Of a stretch of 64,000 bases of DNA, positions 40,756-49,768 are shown piece after piece. The translations under genes were made by a program, and so were the position numbers. The stretch lies in assembly GCF_001544975.2 (NCBI RefSeq), contig NZ_FCOG02000006.1:62001-126000 (forward strand), given 5' to 3'. Every line of letters begins with the position of its first letter. Positions within the stretch are counted from its first letter, which is position 1. A model generated the notes under the pieces. The model did no database searches. It saw only the letters and a list, made by a program, of their open reading frames with translations, and was not told the DNA's origin. The stretch is from Caballeronia arationis (GTDB lineage Bacteria > Pseudomonadota > Gammaproteobacteria > Burkholderiales > Burkholderiaceae).

Positions 40756-41655
40756 ATGAGCGTGACAGCCGACACAGCCAAGGCCGCCGCTGCAGCGAGC
40801 CACGAGATCCGCACGCCGTGGAGCGAGTTCTGGCGCAAGTTCAGGAAGCAGCCGGTCGCGCTTGCCGCGGGCGTGTTCGTAACGCTCCTGATCCTGATCG
40901 CGATCATCGCGCCGTATATCGTGCCGTACGACCCGGAAAACTTCTTCGACTACGACGCGCTCAACGCAGGACCGTCGGCGGCGCACTGGTTCGGCGTCGA
41001 TTCACTGGGGCGCGACATCTTCAGCCGCATCCTCGCGGGCAGCCGCATTTCGTTGTCGGCCGGGCTGTTGTCGGTCGTGATCGGCGCGGTGATCGGCACG
41101 TTCTTCGGGCTGCTCGCGGGCTACTACGAAGGATGGTGGGACCGCATCGTGATGCGCGTCGCCGACGTGCTGTTCGCGTTCCCCGGCATCCTGCTCGCGA
41201 TCGGCGTGGTCGCGATTCTCGGCAACGGCATGATCAACGTGATCTGTGCGGTCGCCATCTTCAGCATCCCCGCGTTCGCGCGGCTCGTGCGCGGCAACAC
41301 GCTCTCGCTCAAGCACCTGACTTATATCGAAGCGGCGCGCAGCATCGGCGCGTCGGACTGGACCATCATCGTGCGGCACATCCTGCCGGGCACGATCTCG
41401 TCGGTGGTCGTGTACTTCACGATGCGCATCGGCACCTCGATCATCACTGCCGCGAGCCTCTCGTTCCTCGGCCTCGGCGCGCAGCCGCCGACGCCCGAGT
41501 GGGGCGCGATGCTCAACGAGGCGCGCGCCGACATGGCGATGGCGCCGCATATCGCCGTGTTTCCGAGCCTCGCGATCTTCTTCACGGTGCTCGCGTTCAA
41601 CCTGCTCGGCGACGGCTTGCGCGACGCGCTCGATCCGAAGCTGGACCGGCCATGA
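40756..41655 (+). CDS. gsiD: Glutathione/dipeptide ABC transporter permease
   Basis: 299 aa, DppC/OppC-type permease with an N-terminal extension (residues 1-35) before TM1, then [20 protein letters not shown] and the EAA loop [20 protein letters not shown]. Ends [13 protein letters not shown], the classical C-terminus. It lies 7 nt after gsiC and overlaps the next gene by ATGA. Confidence 0.93.
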   Translation: MSVTADTAKAAAAASHEIRTPWSEFWRKFRKQPVALAAGVFVTLLILIAIIAPYIVPYDPENFFDYDALNAGPSAAHWFGVDSLGRDIFSRILAGSRISLSAGLLSVVIGAVIGTFFGLLAGYYEGWWDRIVMRVADVLFAFPGILLAIGVVAILGNGMINVICAVAIFSIPAFARLVRGNTLSLKHLTYIEAARSIGASDWTIIVRHILPGTISSVVVYFTMRIGTSIITAASLSFLGLGAQPPTPEWGAMLNEARADMAMAPHIAVFPSLAIFFTVLAFNLLGDGLRDALDPKLDRP

Positions 41656-42662
41656 TGGATGTGCCGCATATCGGCTCGCTGACAGCCGGTCCGCTCGGCA
41701 CGATTGCGGACGTGGCGGGCGTGACGGTCGGGCATTGCACGCTCGACGAGGGTGCGGTGCAGACGGGCGTCACGGTCGTGCGGCCGCATGACGGCGACAT
41801 CTATCGCAGCAAGGTGCCGGCAGCCGCGAGCGTGATCAACGGCTTCGGCAAGAGCATCGGACTCGTGCAGGTCGATGAACTCGGCGTGCTCGAAACGCCG
41901 ATTGCGCTGACCAATACCTTCGGCGTCGGCACGGTGGCGAACGCGCAGATTCGCGGCGCCATCGAAGCCAATCCGCAGATCGGGCGAGACTGGCCGACCG
42001 TCAATCCGCTCGTCTTCGAATGCAACGATGGCTATCTGAACGACATTCAGGCGCTCGCGGTTCAGGAGGCGCATTACCGTCACGCGTTGCAGGCGTGCGA
42101 TGCCGGCTTCGAGCGCGGCTCGGTCGGTGCAGGGCGCGGAATGTCGTGCTTCGACATGAAGGGTGGTATCGGATCGGCATCGCGTGCGGCGCGCGTCGCG
42201 GGCCGTGAGTTCATGACCGGCGCGCTCGTGCTCGCGAACTTCGGCCGCCTGCCGATGCTGACGCTCGGCGGCGTCGCGCTCGGGCGGACCATGTCGGCTT
42301 CCGAAGAACAAAAGCCCGAGCAAGGCTCGATCATCATGATCATCGCCACCGACGCGCCGCTCGACGCGCGCCAGTTGCGCCGTCTTTCGCTGCGCGCGGC
42401 CGCCGGCCTCGCGCGCACGGGCTCGGTGTACGGCCACGGCAGCGGCGACATCGCGCTCGCGTTCACGACGGCCTGGACGGTCCCGCATCTCGCCGACTTC
42501 GTCGCGGTGCCCGCGCTCGTTGCGGATGCGCGGCTCGATCCGCTCTTTCAGGCCGCGGCGGACAGCGTCGAGCAGGCCATCGTCGATGCGCTGTTCAGCG
42601 CGGAACCGGTGACCGGCCGCGACGGCAACCGGCGTCTTTCGCTCAAAGACATGCAACCATGA
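41652..42662 (+). CDS. P1-family aminopeptidase (DmpA/BapA type)
   Basis: 336-aa self-processing Ntn-like peptidase. DmpA-type signatures: [36 protein letters not shown], and [20 protein letters not shown], where cleavage before Ser226 would free the nucleophile of the beta subunit. Relatives cleave L-amino, D-amino or beta-amino N-terminal residues from short peptides. No signal peptide, so it acts on imported peptides. Start at the first of two ATGs (41652), coupled to gsiD. Confidence 0.87.
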   Translation: MMDVPHIGSLTAGPLGTIADVAGVTVGHCTLDEGAVQTGVTVVRPHDGDIYRSKVPAAASVINGFGKSIGLVQVDELGVLETPIALTNTFGVGTVANAQIRGAIEANPQIGRDWPTVNPLVFECNDGYLNDIQALAVQEAHYRHALQACDAGFERGSVGAGRGMSCFDMKGGIGSASRAARVAGREFMTGALVLANFGRLPMLTLGGVALGRTMSASEEQKPEQGSIIMIIATDAPLDARQLRRLSLRAAAGLARTGSVYGHGSGDIALAFTTAWTVPHLADFVAVPALVADARLDPLFQAAADSVEQAIVDALFSAEPVTGRDGNRRLSLKDMQP

Positions 42663-43477
42663 AAGTACTCATCTCGGCGGACATCGAAGGCATCGCGGGC
42701 GTGTTTCATCCCGAACAGACCCGCGCGGGCAATGCCGAATACGAACGGGCGCGCCGCTGGATGACGCTCGAAGCGAACGCGGCCATCGAAGGCGCATTCG
42801 CGGGCGGTGCGACGCAAGTATGGGTCAACGATTCGCACGGCGGCTTTCGCAACCTCCTGCCCGATCTCATCGACGCGCGCGCGGGCATCGTGCTCGGCAA
42901 GCCGCGCACGCTCGGCATGATGGCGGGTCTGGAAGACGAACCCGAACTCGTGTTCATGATCGGCTATCACGCGCGGGCGCAGAGCCGCGGCATCCTCGCG
43001 CATACGATCAACAGCTTCGCGTTTGCGCGCGTTTCGCTCGATGGCGAGGAAGTCGGCGAGGCGGGGCTCTATGGCGCGCTCGCGGAGGAACGCGGCGCGC
43101 GCGTGGCGCTCCTGACCGGCGACGACGTATTCGTCGAAGAGACGCGTCCCGCGTTTGCCGACGCCCGCTTCGTGACGGTCAAGACGGCGCACGGCTATTC
43201 GAGCGGCGTCACGCAGTCGCCCGTTAGCGCCTGCGAGACGATCCGGCGCGCAGCGATCGAGGTCGTCGGGCAAGCGCCGCGTGACAGGCTTCGCAAGGTA
43301 CCTAAGCACGTGCATTGCGAATTGCGCGTGCAGGACACCGCGCTTGCCGATCTCTTCTGCCAGTGGCCGACGCTCGAACGCATCGACGGCGTCACGCTCG
43401 CGTTCGATACGCCGTCGGTCGAACATGCGGTGCGCGTGCTCAACAGCCTGTCGGCGATGTCGTTCATGCTGAGGTGA
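42659..43477 (+). CDS. dppA: D-aminopeptidase DppA (M55 family)
   Basis: 272 aa. M55 zinc aminopeptidase; Asp8 and Glu10 (SADIEGIAG), His60 (NDSHGGFRN), His103 (GYHARAQ) and Glu133 match the metal-binding and catalytic positions described for B. subtilis DppA. Prefers peptides with N-terminal D-amino acids (for example D-Ala), as released from cell walls. Overlaps the preceding gene by ATGA; last gene of the iaaA-gsi operon. Confidence 0.9.
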   Translation: MKVLISADIEGIAGVFHPEQTRAGNAEYERARRWMTLEANAAIEGAFAGGATQVWVNDSHGGFRNLLPDLIDARAGIVLGKPRTLGMMAGLEDEPELVFMIGYHARAQSRGILAHTINSFAFARVSLDGEEVGEAGLYGALAEERGARVALLTGDDVFVEETRPAFADARFVTVKTAHGYSSGVTQSPVSACETIRRAAIEVVGQAPRDRLRKVPKHVHCELRVQDTALADLFCQWPTLERIDGVTLAFDTPSVEHAVRVLNSLSAMSFMLR

Positions 43478-43536
43478 AAGCACACGCGTTCGTCTATCAT
43501 GGAGTCATGCATCGGCTCGATGGTGAGAGGTACGCC

Positions 43537-43755
43537 ATGCGCAAGATCTGGCTCGAACACAACGACGATACCGCGCTCGATCCTGCTGACCCTGAACTCG
43601 TGATGCGCGGGTCGCTTTTCATCGACGGTCACGAAGTAGGATGGTGGGAACAGCGGCACGACGGTACGTGGATGGCGCATGTCAGGCATACTGCGCACGA
43701 CATTGTAGAGACGAGCAAGGAGCGGCTCATCGAGCGCCTTGCACGTGACGCGTAG
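43537..43755 (+). CDS. Small conserved hypothetical protein (72 aa)
   Basis: 72-aa soluble protein ([20 protein letters not shown], later [20 protein letters not shown]), with several Trp and His. Start chosen at ATG 43537 because GAGAGG lies upstream; an ATG at 43507 would add ten residues with GGAG too close. No recognised domain; 59 nt after dppA, so it may belong to that transcript. Confidence 0.6.
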   Translation: MRKIWLEHNDDTALDPADPELVMRGSLFIDGHEVGWWEQRHDGTWMAHVRHTAHDIVETSKERLIERLARDA

Positions 43756-43783
43756 ACCTTCCAATTCACTTTCGCTTCTGTTC

Positions 43784-44161
43784 ATGTATCTGTCGATCAT
43801 CGCCGTGGGTCTTGGCGGCGCGCTCGGCTCCCTGCTTCGCTGGGTGCTCGGGCTGCGCCTCAATGCGCTGTTCCCCAACCTGCCGCTCGGCACGCTCGCC
43901 TCCAACGTGATCGCGGGCTACGTGATCGGCGTCGCCGTGGCGTGGTTTGCGCGCTTTCCTGACCTTTCCATCGAATGGCGGCTCTTCGTGATCACCGGCC
44001 TGATGGGCGGCCTGTCCACGTTCTCGACCTTCTCGGCCGAAGTGGTTGCGCATTTTCAGCAAGGGCGCTTCGCCTGGGCCGCGGGCGAGATCGCGATCCA
44101 TGTGACGGCTTCGGTCGTGATGACGGTGCTCGGGATCGCAACCGTTTCTCTCGCGCGATAG
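43784..44161 (+). CDS. crcB: Fluoride channel/exporter CrcB (Fluc)
   Basis: 125 aa, four TM helices, typical Fluc: [12 protein letters not shown] at the N-terminus and [17 protein letters not shown] in TM3, holding the Phe and Thr/Ser residues of the fluoride path and the central Na+ site. Works as an antiparallel dimer that lets fluoride out. Start at ATG 43784 ([10 protein letters not shown]); the longer frame from 43739 lacks support. No fluoride riboswitch is visible in the short upstream gap. Confidence 0.92.
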   Translation: MYLSIIAVGLGGALGSLLRWVLGLRLNALFPNLPLGTLASNVIAGYVIGVAVAWFARFPDLSIEWRLFVITGLMGGLSTFSTFSAEVVAHFQQGRFAWAAGEIAIHVTASVVMTVLGIATVSLAR

Positions 44162-44164
44162 GCC

Positions 44165-44644
44165 GTGGTTGAAATCAGGCCGTATCGTCCTTCGGATCTC
44201 GACGCGGTAATCGAGCTGTTCCTGCGCTCGGTTCGCGAGGTTGCCGCGCGTGACTACGATCGGCGGCAGATCGATGCGTGGGCGCAAGCGGATCGCGATG
44301 AGTGGTCCGTCAAGCGCATGAGCCGGCCGACCTGGGTCGCGACGACAGGCGTATCGCTTGCCGGTTTCGCCGACCTCGAAACCGACGGCCATATCGACAT
44401 GATGTTCGTGCATCCCGCGCATCAGGGCGCGGGCGTCGCGAGCGTGCTGCTCGCACAGGTCGAAGCGAGCGCGCGCGAACGAGGCATCGCGCGACTGCAC
44501 ACGGATGCGAGCATCACGGCGCGGCCGTTCTTCGAGAAGCGCGGGTTTCATGTGATCGCGGCGCGGGTCGTCCATGTTCGAGGCGAGGCCTTCGAGAACT
44601 TCCGCATGGAGAAGACACTCAGTCCTTCCCGAACTGCACGCTGA
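44165..44644 (+). CDS. GNAT family N-acetyltransferase
   Basis: 159 aa. GNAT fold with the acetyl-CoA loop HQGAGVASVLLAQVE (Q/R-x-x-G-x-G/A type) and a preceding strand HIDMMFVHP; C-terminal FFEKRGFHVI. Resembles small-molecule acetyltransferases of the YafP type; substrate unknown. GTG start at 44165, 3 nt after crcB. The 3' end overlaps the convergent histidine kinase gene by 26 nt. Confidence 0.83.
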   Translation: MVEIRPYRPSDLDAVIELFLRSVREVAARDYDRRQIDAWAQADRDEWSVKRMSRPTWVATTGVSLAGFADLETDGHIDMMFVHPAHQGAGVASVLLAQVEASARERGIARLHTDASITARPFFEKRGFHVIAARVVHVRGEAFENFRMEKTLSPSRTAR

Positions 44645-46007
44645 CGATAAGTCCGCCGCCTGGCGCATCGTCGAGCGATATGCGCGCATGATGCACCCGC
44701 GCGATCTCGCGCACGATCGAGAGGCCGAGCCCGCTGCCTTCCACATTCTGCGTCGCCGAGCTACGGTAGAAGCGTTCGAAGACCGCGTCGCGTTCCTGCG
44801 CCGCGATGCCGGGACCGTCGTCGATCACTTGCAGCAGCGGCCCTTCGGCCGCATTCGTCACGCGCACGGTGATGACCGATCCGTCGCCCGCATAGCGGAT
44901 CGCATTGTCGATGAGATTGCCGCAGAGTTCGCCGAGCAGGTCGCGCTGGCCGGTCACGTCCACTCGTTCTTCCTGCTCGAAGCCGAGATCGATGTTGCGG
45001 GCGCGCGCCACCGGCGACCAGTCGAGGGTCACGCTGCGAGCGACCTTGTCGAGCGAAAGCGGCGCGAGCTTCACCAGATGGCCGCTGTCCGCGTCGAGCC
45101 GTGAGAGCGAGAGCAGCTGCTGCACACCTTTTCCCGCCTGCCGCACCGCGCCGTGCAGACGCTTCAGATGCAGTCTCGCGCGTTCCTCGCGGGTCTCGCG
45201 CAGTGCAAGCTCAGACTCGGCCTGAATCACGGCGAGCGGCGTCTTCAACTGATGCGCGGCATCGGTGAAGAACCGGCGCCGCGATTCCTGCATGCGCCGC
45301 AAGCGGCCAATGTACTGATTGATCGATTCGACCAGTGGTTCGACTTCGCTCGGCAGGCCGCTCTGATCGAGCGGGGCGGGATCGTCGTCGGCGCGGGCGG
45401 CGACTGTCGCCGACAGGCGGTTGAGCGGCCGCAGGCCGCGCCCGACCCCGAGCCACACGATGCCGAGCGCGAGCACGATCAGCAACGCTTCCTGCGTGAG
45501 CGAGCCGATCAGGATGTCGCGCGCGAGCGCCTGCCTCGGCTCGATCGTCTCGCCGACCATGATCCACACGACGCGCGTCTGCGCGGTCGGAACGTCGTGA
45601 ACCGGCAGGCGCAACGCGCCCATGCGTAGTTGCTCGCCACGGTAGGTCGCATCGTAGAAGCGCGTCTGATACGGCTCGGGCGTCGCGCGCTTCGGCGGCA
45701 GCGGCAGGTCCGCATAGCCGGTCACGGCCCGTCCGCTATCCTCGCGAATCAGGTAGTAGATCTTGCCGCCGGCATCGGATTCGAACAGCTCCAGCGCGAG
45801 ATACGGCAGATCGACTTCGACCTGGCCATCACTGAGCCGCGTGCCTTCGCGAATCGACTTCAGCGAGAAGGCGAGCGAACGGTCGAACGCGACGTGCGCG
45901 GCGTTCATCGCGCGCTGATAGGTGAGCCATGAATCGAGCGCGAGAAGCGCGACGAGCGGCAGCAAGAGCCACACCGACACCTGCCGCCGCAAGTTTGGCT
46001 TAGGCAT
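44619..46007 (-). CDS. Sensor histidine kinase, TctE-like
   Basis: 462 aa. TM1 at about 10-30, a periplasmic domain of the 2CSK_N/TctE type (about 35-160), TM2 (about 170-190), HAMP-like linker, DHp with DAAHQLKTPLAVIQ (phospho-His), and a HATPase domain (LIDNAIRYA, DDGPGIAAQERDAVFERFYR, GSGLGLSIV). Paired with the response regulator encoded immediately upstream (8-nt overlap). TctE-type kinases usually sense carboxylates and control uptake systems; the divergent ABC transporter is the likely target. Confidence 0.9.
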   Translation of the reverse strand: MPKPNLRRQVSVWLLLPLVALLALDSWLTYQRAMNAAHVAFDRSLAFSLKSIREGTRLSDGQVEVDLPYLALELFESDAGGKIYYLIREDSGRAVTGYADLPLPPKRATPEPYQTRFYDATYRGEQLRMGALRLPVHDVPTAQTRVVWIMVGETIEPRQALARDILIGSLTQEALLIVLALGIVWLGVGRGLRPLNRLSATVAARADDDPAPLDQSGLPSEVEPLVESINQYIGRLRRMQESRRRFFTDAAHQLKTPLAVIQAESELALRETREERARLHLKRLHGAVRQAGKGVQQLLSLSRLDADSGHLVKLAPLSLDKVARSVTLDWSPVARARNIDLGFEQEERVDVTGQRDLLGELCGNLIDNAIRYAGDGSVITVRVTNAAEGPLLQVIDDGPGIAAQERDAVFERFYRSSATQNVEGSGLGLSIVREIARVHHARISLDDAPGGGLIVSVQFGKD

Positions 46008-46677
46008 CCTCGCGCTTCGCTTCGAGCAGGTAACCGAGACCGCGCAGCGTCACGATGGCGACAGCGCTTTTCTCCAGCTTCTTGCGCAGCCTGTACACAT
46101 AGATCTCGATGGCATCCGGATTCACGGATTCGTCGATGCCGAAGATCTTCTCCGAGAGCGTGTCCTTGTTGATCGCGCGACCGTTGCGCAGGATCAGCAC
46201 TTCGAGCACGGCACGTTCGCGCGGGGTCAGCGCCAGCGGCTCGCCGTCGAGCCGGAAGCTGCGATCGACGCTGTCGTACGCGAGCGGCCCGCATTCCACG
46301 CGCGTGTGCTCGTGGCCGTGGCTGCGGCGGATCAGCGCGCGAGCGCGCGCTTCCAGTTCGGTCAGTTCGAACGGCTTGGCGAGATAGTCGTCTGCGCCGA
46401 GGTCGAGGCCCTTCACGCGATCTTCGACCGAGCCGTGCGCGGTCAGGATCAGGACGGGCACCGGATTGCGCCGAGCACGCAAACGCCGCAGCACTTCGAG
46501 GCCGTCGAGCCGGGGCAGGCCGAGATCGAGGATCACGAGCGCATAGTCCTGCGTGCGCAACACGTGATCGGCGGCCTCGCCGTCATGCATGCAATCGACA
46601 GCGAAGCGGGCTTGCGTCAGCGCGTCCGTCAGCGACTTCGAGAGGATGGGATTGTCTTCGACTAGCAGAACGCGCAT
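46000..46677 (-). CDS. OmpR-family response regulator, TctD-like
   Basis: 225 aa. Receiver domain (phospho-acceptor Asp51 in ILDLGLPRLDG, Lys in DDYLAKPF) and a winged-helix DNA-binding domain (LTPRERAVLEVLILRNGRAI, DAIEIYVYRLRKKLE). First gene of the two-component unit; divergent from the ABC transporter with a 145-nt gap holding direct repeats. Confidence 0.92.
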   Translation of the reverse strand: MRVLLVEDNPILSKSLTDALTQARFAVDCMHDGEAADHVLRTQDYALVILDLGLPRLDGLEVLRRLRARRNPVPVLILTAHGSVEDRVKGLDLGADDYLAKPFELTELEARARALIRRSHGHEHTRVECGPLAYDSVDRSFRLDGEPLALTPRERAVLEVLILRNGRAINKDTLSEKIFGIDESVNPDAIEIYVYRLRKKLEKSAVAIVTLRGLGYLLEAKREDA

Positions 46678-46740
46678 GACTGTGACCTAGGGAAATCCAT
46701 GAGACGAAAACGGCTTTATGAGCGAAAACCCACGACGAAT

Positions 46741-46758
46741 GAAAGCGGTCAGAAAGCG
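46741..46758. promoter_or_regulatory. Direct repeats, candidate response-regulator site
   Basis: GAAAGCG at 46741-46747 and again at 46752-46758, 11 bp apart (one helical turn), in the gap between the response regulator and the ABC transporter. OmpR-type proteins bind such tandem repeats. Confidence 0.45.
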
Positions 46759-46822
46759 CTCGCAACTTAACATGCGACCACTCGAACACATAACCATTAC
46801 AAAGCGAATTCTGGAGGAAGAC

Positions 46823-47923
46823 ATGAAAAAATTGAATCCCGCGTTGCGCGCTGCCGCTCTGTCCGTCGCCCTGTTCGCCGCTCATGCGGCTCACGCGCAA
46901 GTCCCTGCGGGTTATCCCGGATCGTATCAGTCGGTCATCGATGGCGCGAAGAAAGAGGGCAAGGTGCTCGTCTATTCGGTCACGGACACCGCGCTCGTCC
47001 GCCCGCTCATCAAGGACTTCGAGTCGCTCTACGGCGTGAAGGTCGAATACAACGACATGAACAGCACGGAGCTCTACAATCGCTATATCAGCGAGAACGC
47101 GGCGAGCAGCACGAGCGCTGACGTGCTGTGGAGCTCGGCGATGGACCTGCAGGTCAAGCTCGTCAACGACGGCCTGATGGCGAGCTACGACTCGCCCGAG
47201 ACGGCCCAGCTGCCGCAATGGGCGCAGTACCAGAAGCAGGCTTATGGCACGACCTACGAGCCGCTCGCGATCGTCTACAACAAGCGCCTCATTCCCGCGA
47301 ACGAAGTGCCGCAGACGCGTGCCGACCTCATCAAGCTGCTGCAGACGCAGGCGGCGAAATACAAGGGCAAGGTCACGACTTACGACATCGAGAAGTCGGG
47401 CGTCGGCTTCAACTATCTCACACAGGATGCACGCGTGAACCCGCAGGTGACGTGGCAGCTCGTCGATGCGATCGGCGCTTCGAACCCGAAGCTCCAGTCG
47501 AGCACGGGCGCCATGATGGAGCGCATTTCGTCGGGCGAGAATCTCATCGGCTACAACATCCTCGGCTCGTATGCGTTCGCGAAGGCGAAGAAGGACCCGT
47601 CGATCGGCTACGTCTATCCGAAGGACTACACGCTGGTGGTGAGCCGCCTCGTGACGATCTCGAAGAAGGCGAAGAACCCGAACGCGGCGAAGCTGTGGGT
47701 CGACTATCTGCTGTCCAAGCGCGGCCAGACGCTGCTCGCTAACCAGGCCGACCTGTTCTCGATCCGCTCGGACGTCGAGGGCGAAACGTCGATGGCCGGC
47801 CTCACGAAGCAACTCGGCGATTCGCTCAAGCCGATCCCGATCGGCACGGGTCTCCTCGTCTATCTCGACCAGAGCAAGCGCCTTGAATTCCTGAAGAAGT
47901 GGCAGCAGGCGATCAAGCGCTAA
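46823..47923 (+). CDS. Periplasmic binding protein of Fe3+/2-aminoethylphosphonate/phosphosugar-type ABC transporter
   Basis: 366 aa with signal peptide MKKLNPALRAAALSVALFAA cleaved after AHA (about 26). Fold of the FbpA/AfuA/PhnS-like group (GAKKEGKVLVYSVTDTALVR, YNDMNSTELYNRYISENAAS). Two-lobed periplasmic protein; no FbpA Tyr-Tyr iron pair is obvious, so a phosphorylated or carboxylated organic ligand is more likely than iron. Start supported by GGAGGA. Controlled probably by the TctDE-like pair. Confidence 0.85.
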   Translation: MKKLNPALRAAALSVALFAAHAAHAQVPAGYPGSYQSVIDGAKKEGKVLVYSVTDTALVRPLIKDFESLYGVKVEYNDMNSTELYNRYISENAASSTSADVLWSSAMDLQVKLVNDGLMASYDSPETAQLPQWAQYQKQAYGTTYEPLAIVYNKRLIPANEVPQTRADLIKLLQTQAAKYKGKVTTYDIEKSGVGFNYLTQDARVNPQVTWQLVDAIGASNPKLQSSTGAMMERISSGENLIGYNILGSYAFAKAKKDPSIGYVYPKDYTLVVSRLVTISKKAKNPNAAKLWVDYLLSKRGQTLLANQADLFSIRSDVEGETSMAGLTKQLGDSLKPIPIGTGLLVYLDQSKRLEFLKKWQQAIKR

Positions 47924-47933
47924 GCCTTTCCCA

Positions 47934-47953
47934 GCCCGCGCCATAGCGCGGGC
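47934..47953 (+). other. Intra-operon hairpin after the binding-protein gene
   Basis: GCCCGCGC / GCGCGGGC with CATA loop, perfect 8-bp stem, no U-tract, 11 nt after the stop and before the permease gene. Same placement as the hairpin after gsiB. Confidence 0.55.
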
Positions 47954-48001
47954 CACTCCCGTATTTTCTTCGATGCGCCGGCAAGGCGCAGGGGGACACT
48001 C

Positions 48002-49768
48002 ATGCTTACATCGAGCACAAACGACCCGGGCGCGGTCCTGTCGACCAACGGCGAGGGCAAGGTGCCGAAGCTGCCCGAGGGCGGCTTTCGCGGTCTCGCC
48101 GCCATGTTCCGCTGGATCGTGATTGCGGTGCTGACGGTCGCGGTGCTGTTGCCGCTTTCGTTCATCGTGTTTCAGAGCCTCTTGAACGCACCGTTCTTCG
48201 ATGTCAACAAAACGCTCGGTATTGCGGGCTTCAAGTTCATTTTCGAAGACCCCGATTTCTGGTCGGCGGTGAAGAACTCGTTCATCATCGCGGGCGGCAT
48301 GCTGTTCATCTCGATCCCGCTCGGCGGCATTCTCGCGTTCCTGATGGTGCGCACCGACCTGCCGGGCCGCCGCTGGCTCGAACCGCTCCTGCTCACGCCG
48401 GTGTTCGTCTCGCCGATGGTGCTTGCGTTCGGCTATGTCGTGGCGGCCGGTCCGGTCGGCTTCTATTCGGTGTGGTTCAAGGAACTGTTCGGCGCTGAAA
48501 ACGCGCCCTGGTCCATCTACTCGATCTTCGCGATCACGATCATCGTCGGCTTGACGCATGTGCCGCACGTGTACCTGTATTCGTCGGCGGCGCTGCGCAA
48601 TCTCGGCTCGGATGTCGAGGAAGCGGCCCGCGTCGCGGGCGCACGGCCGTTTCGCGTCGCGCTCGACGTCAGCCTGCCGATGACGATGCCCGCGCTGCTC
48701 TTCGCAGGCGTGCTGGTGTTCTTCCTCGGCTTCGAAGTGTTCGGCCTGCCGCTCGTGCTCGGCGATCCGGAAGGACACCTCGTGCTCGCGACCTACCTGT
48801 ACAAGCTCACCAACAAGCTCGGCGTGCCTTCGTATCACCTGATGGCTGCGGTGGCCGTGTGCATCATCGCGATCACGTTTCCGCTCGTGCTGCTGCAACG
48901 GCGCCTGCTCAAGAGCGCAAGCAAGTTCGTCACGGTGAAGGGCAAGGCGGGGCGCCAGACGGTGCTGCCGCTCGGCGCGTGGCGCTGGGTCGCGCTCGCG
49001 ATCGTCACGCTGTGGCTCTTTCTCACCGTGTTCGTGCCGCTCTCGGGCATCGTGCTGCGCGCGTTCGTGACGAACTGGGGCGAGGGCGTCGCGTTGCGCG
49101 AAGTGCTCACGGTCGCCAACTTCGTCGATCTTTTCGAGCAGGACAACCTCGTGCGCGCGATCTTCAACACGCTTGGCATCGGCGTGATCGGCGGGGCGCT
49201 CGCAGTCGGCTTCTATTCGCTCGTGGCGTTCGCCGGGCATCGGCGCAACGACTGGGGCACGAAGCTCCTCGACTATCTCGTGCTGCTGCCGCGCGCCGTG
49301 CCCGGCCTGCTTGCCGGTCTCGCGTTCCTGTGGATCTTCCTCTTCGTGCCCGGCATCAAGGAACTGAAGAACTCGATGTGGAGCATCTGGATCGCGTACA
49401 CGGTCGTGTGGCTCGCGTACGGCATGCGCCTGATTCAAAGCGCCTTGCTGCAGGTCGGCCCCGAACTGGAAGAAGCGGGACGCAGCGTCGGCGGCACGCG
49501 CGCCCGCGTGAGCCTCGACGTGACGCTGCCGCTCGTGCGCTTCGGCCTGCTCGCTGCATGGCTCCTGATCTTCATGATCTTCGAGCGTGAATATTCGACG
49601 GCGGTCTACCTGCTGTCTCCCGGCACCGAAGTGATCGGCGCGCTGCTCGTCTCGCTGTGGGCGACGGGCGCAGTCGATCAGGTCGCGGCCCTTTCAGTCA
49701 TCAACATTGCGATGGTCGGCGTCGGTCTTGCCGTGGCATTGCGCTTCGGAGTGAAACTTCATGGATAA
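48002..49768 (+). CDS. ABC transporter permease, two fused membrane domains
   Basis: 588 aa. Two six-helix permease halves in one chain, as in FbpB/AfuB; EAA-type loops at DVEEAARVAGARPFRVALDV (first half) and ELEEAGRSVGGTRARVSLDV (second half). Forms the transmembrane channel for the binding protein. Overlaps the ATPase gene by 8 nt. Confidence 0.9.
   Translation: MLTSSTNDPGAVLSTNGEGKVPKLPEGGFRGLAAMFRWIVIAVLTVAVLLPLSFIVFQSLLNAPFFDVNKTLGIAGFKFIFEDPDFWSAVKNSFIIAGGMLFISIPLGGILAFLMVRTDLPGRRWLEPLLLTPVFVSPMVLAFGYVVAAGPVGFYSVWFKELFGAENAPWSIYSIFAITIIVGLTHVPHVYLYSSAALRNLGSDVEEAARVAGARPFRVALDVSLPMTMPALLFAGVLVFFLGFEVFGLPLVLGDPEGHLVLATYLYKLTNKLGVPSYHLMAAVAVCIIAITFPLVLLQRRLLKSASKFVTVKGKAGRQTVLPLGAWRWVALAIVTLWLFLTVFVPLSGIVLRAFVTNWGEGVALREVLTVANFVDLFEQDNLVRAIFNTLGIGVIGGALAVGFYSLVAFAGHRRNDWGTKLLDYLVLLPRAVPGLLAGLAFLWIFLFVPGIKELKNSMWSIWIAYTVVWLAYGMRLIQSALLQVGPELEEAGRSVGGTRARVSLDVTLPLVRFGLLAAWLLIFMIFEREYSTAVYLLSPGTEVIGALLVSLWATGAVDQVAALSVINIAMVGVGLAVALRFGVKLHG

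Noticed and set aside
43756..43783. Fluoride riboswitch before crcB
   Set aside because: The gap is only 28 nt and none of the conserved riboswitch words are present.
46583..49438. 951-aa open frame on the minus strand
   Set aside because: It lies antisense across the ABC transporter and response regulator genes; its sequence is Arg/His/Glu-rich with no domain, typical of antisense frames in high-GC DNA.
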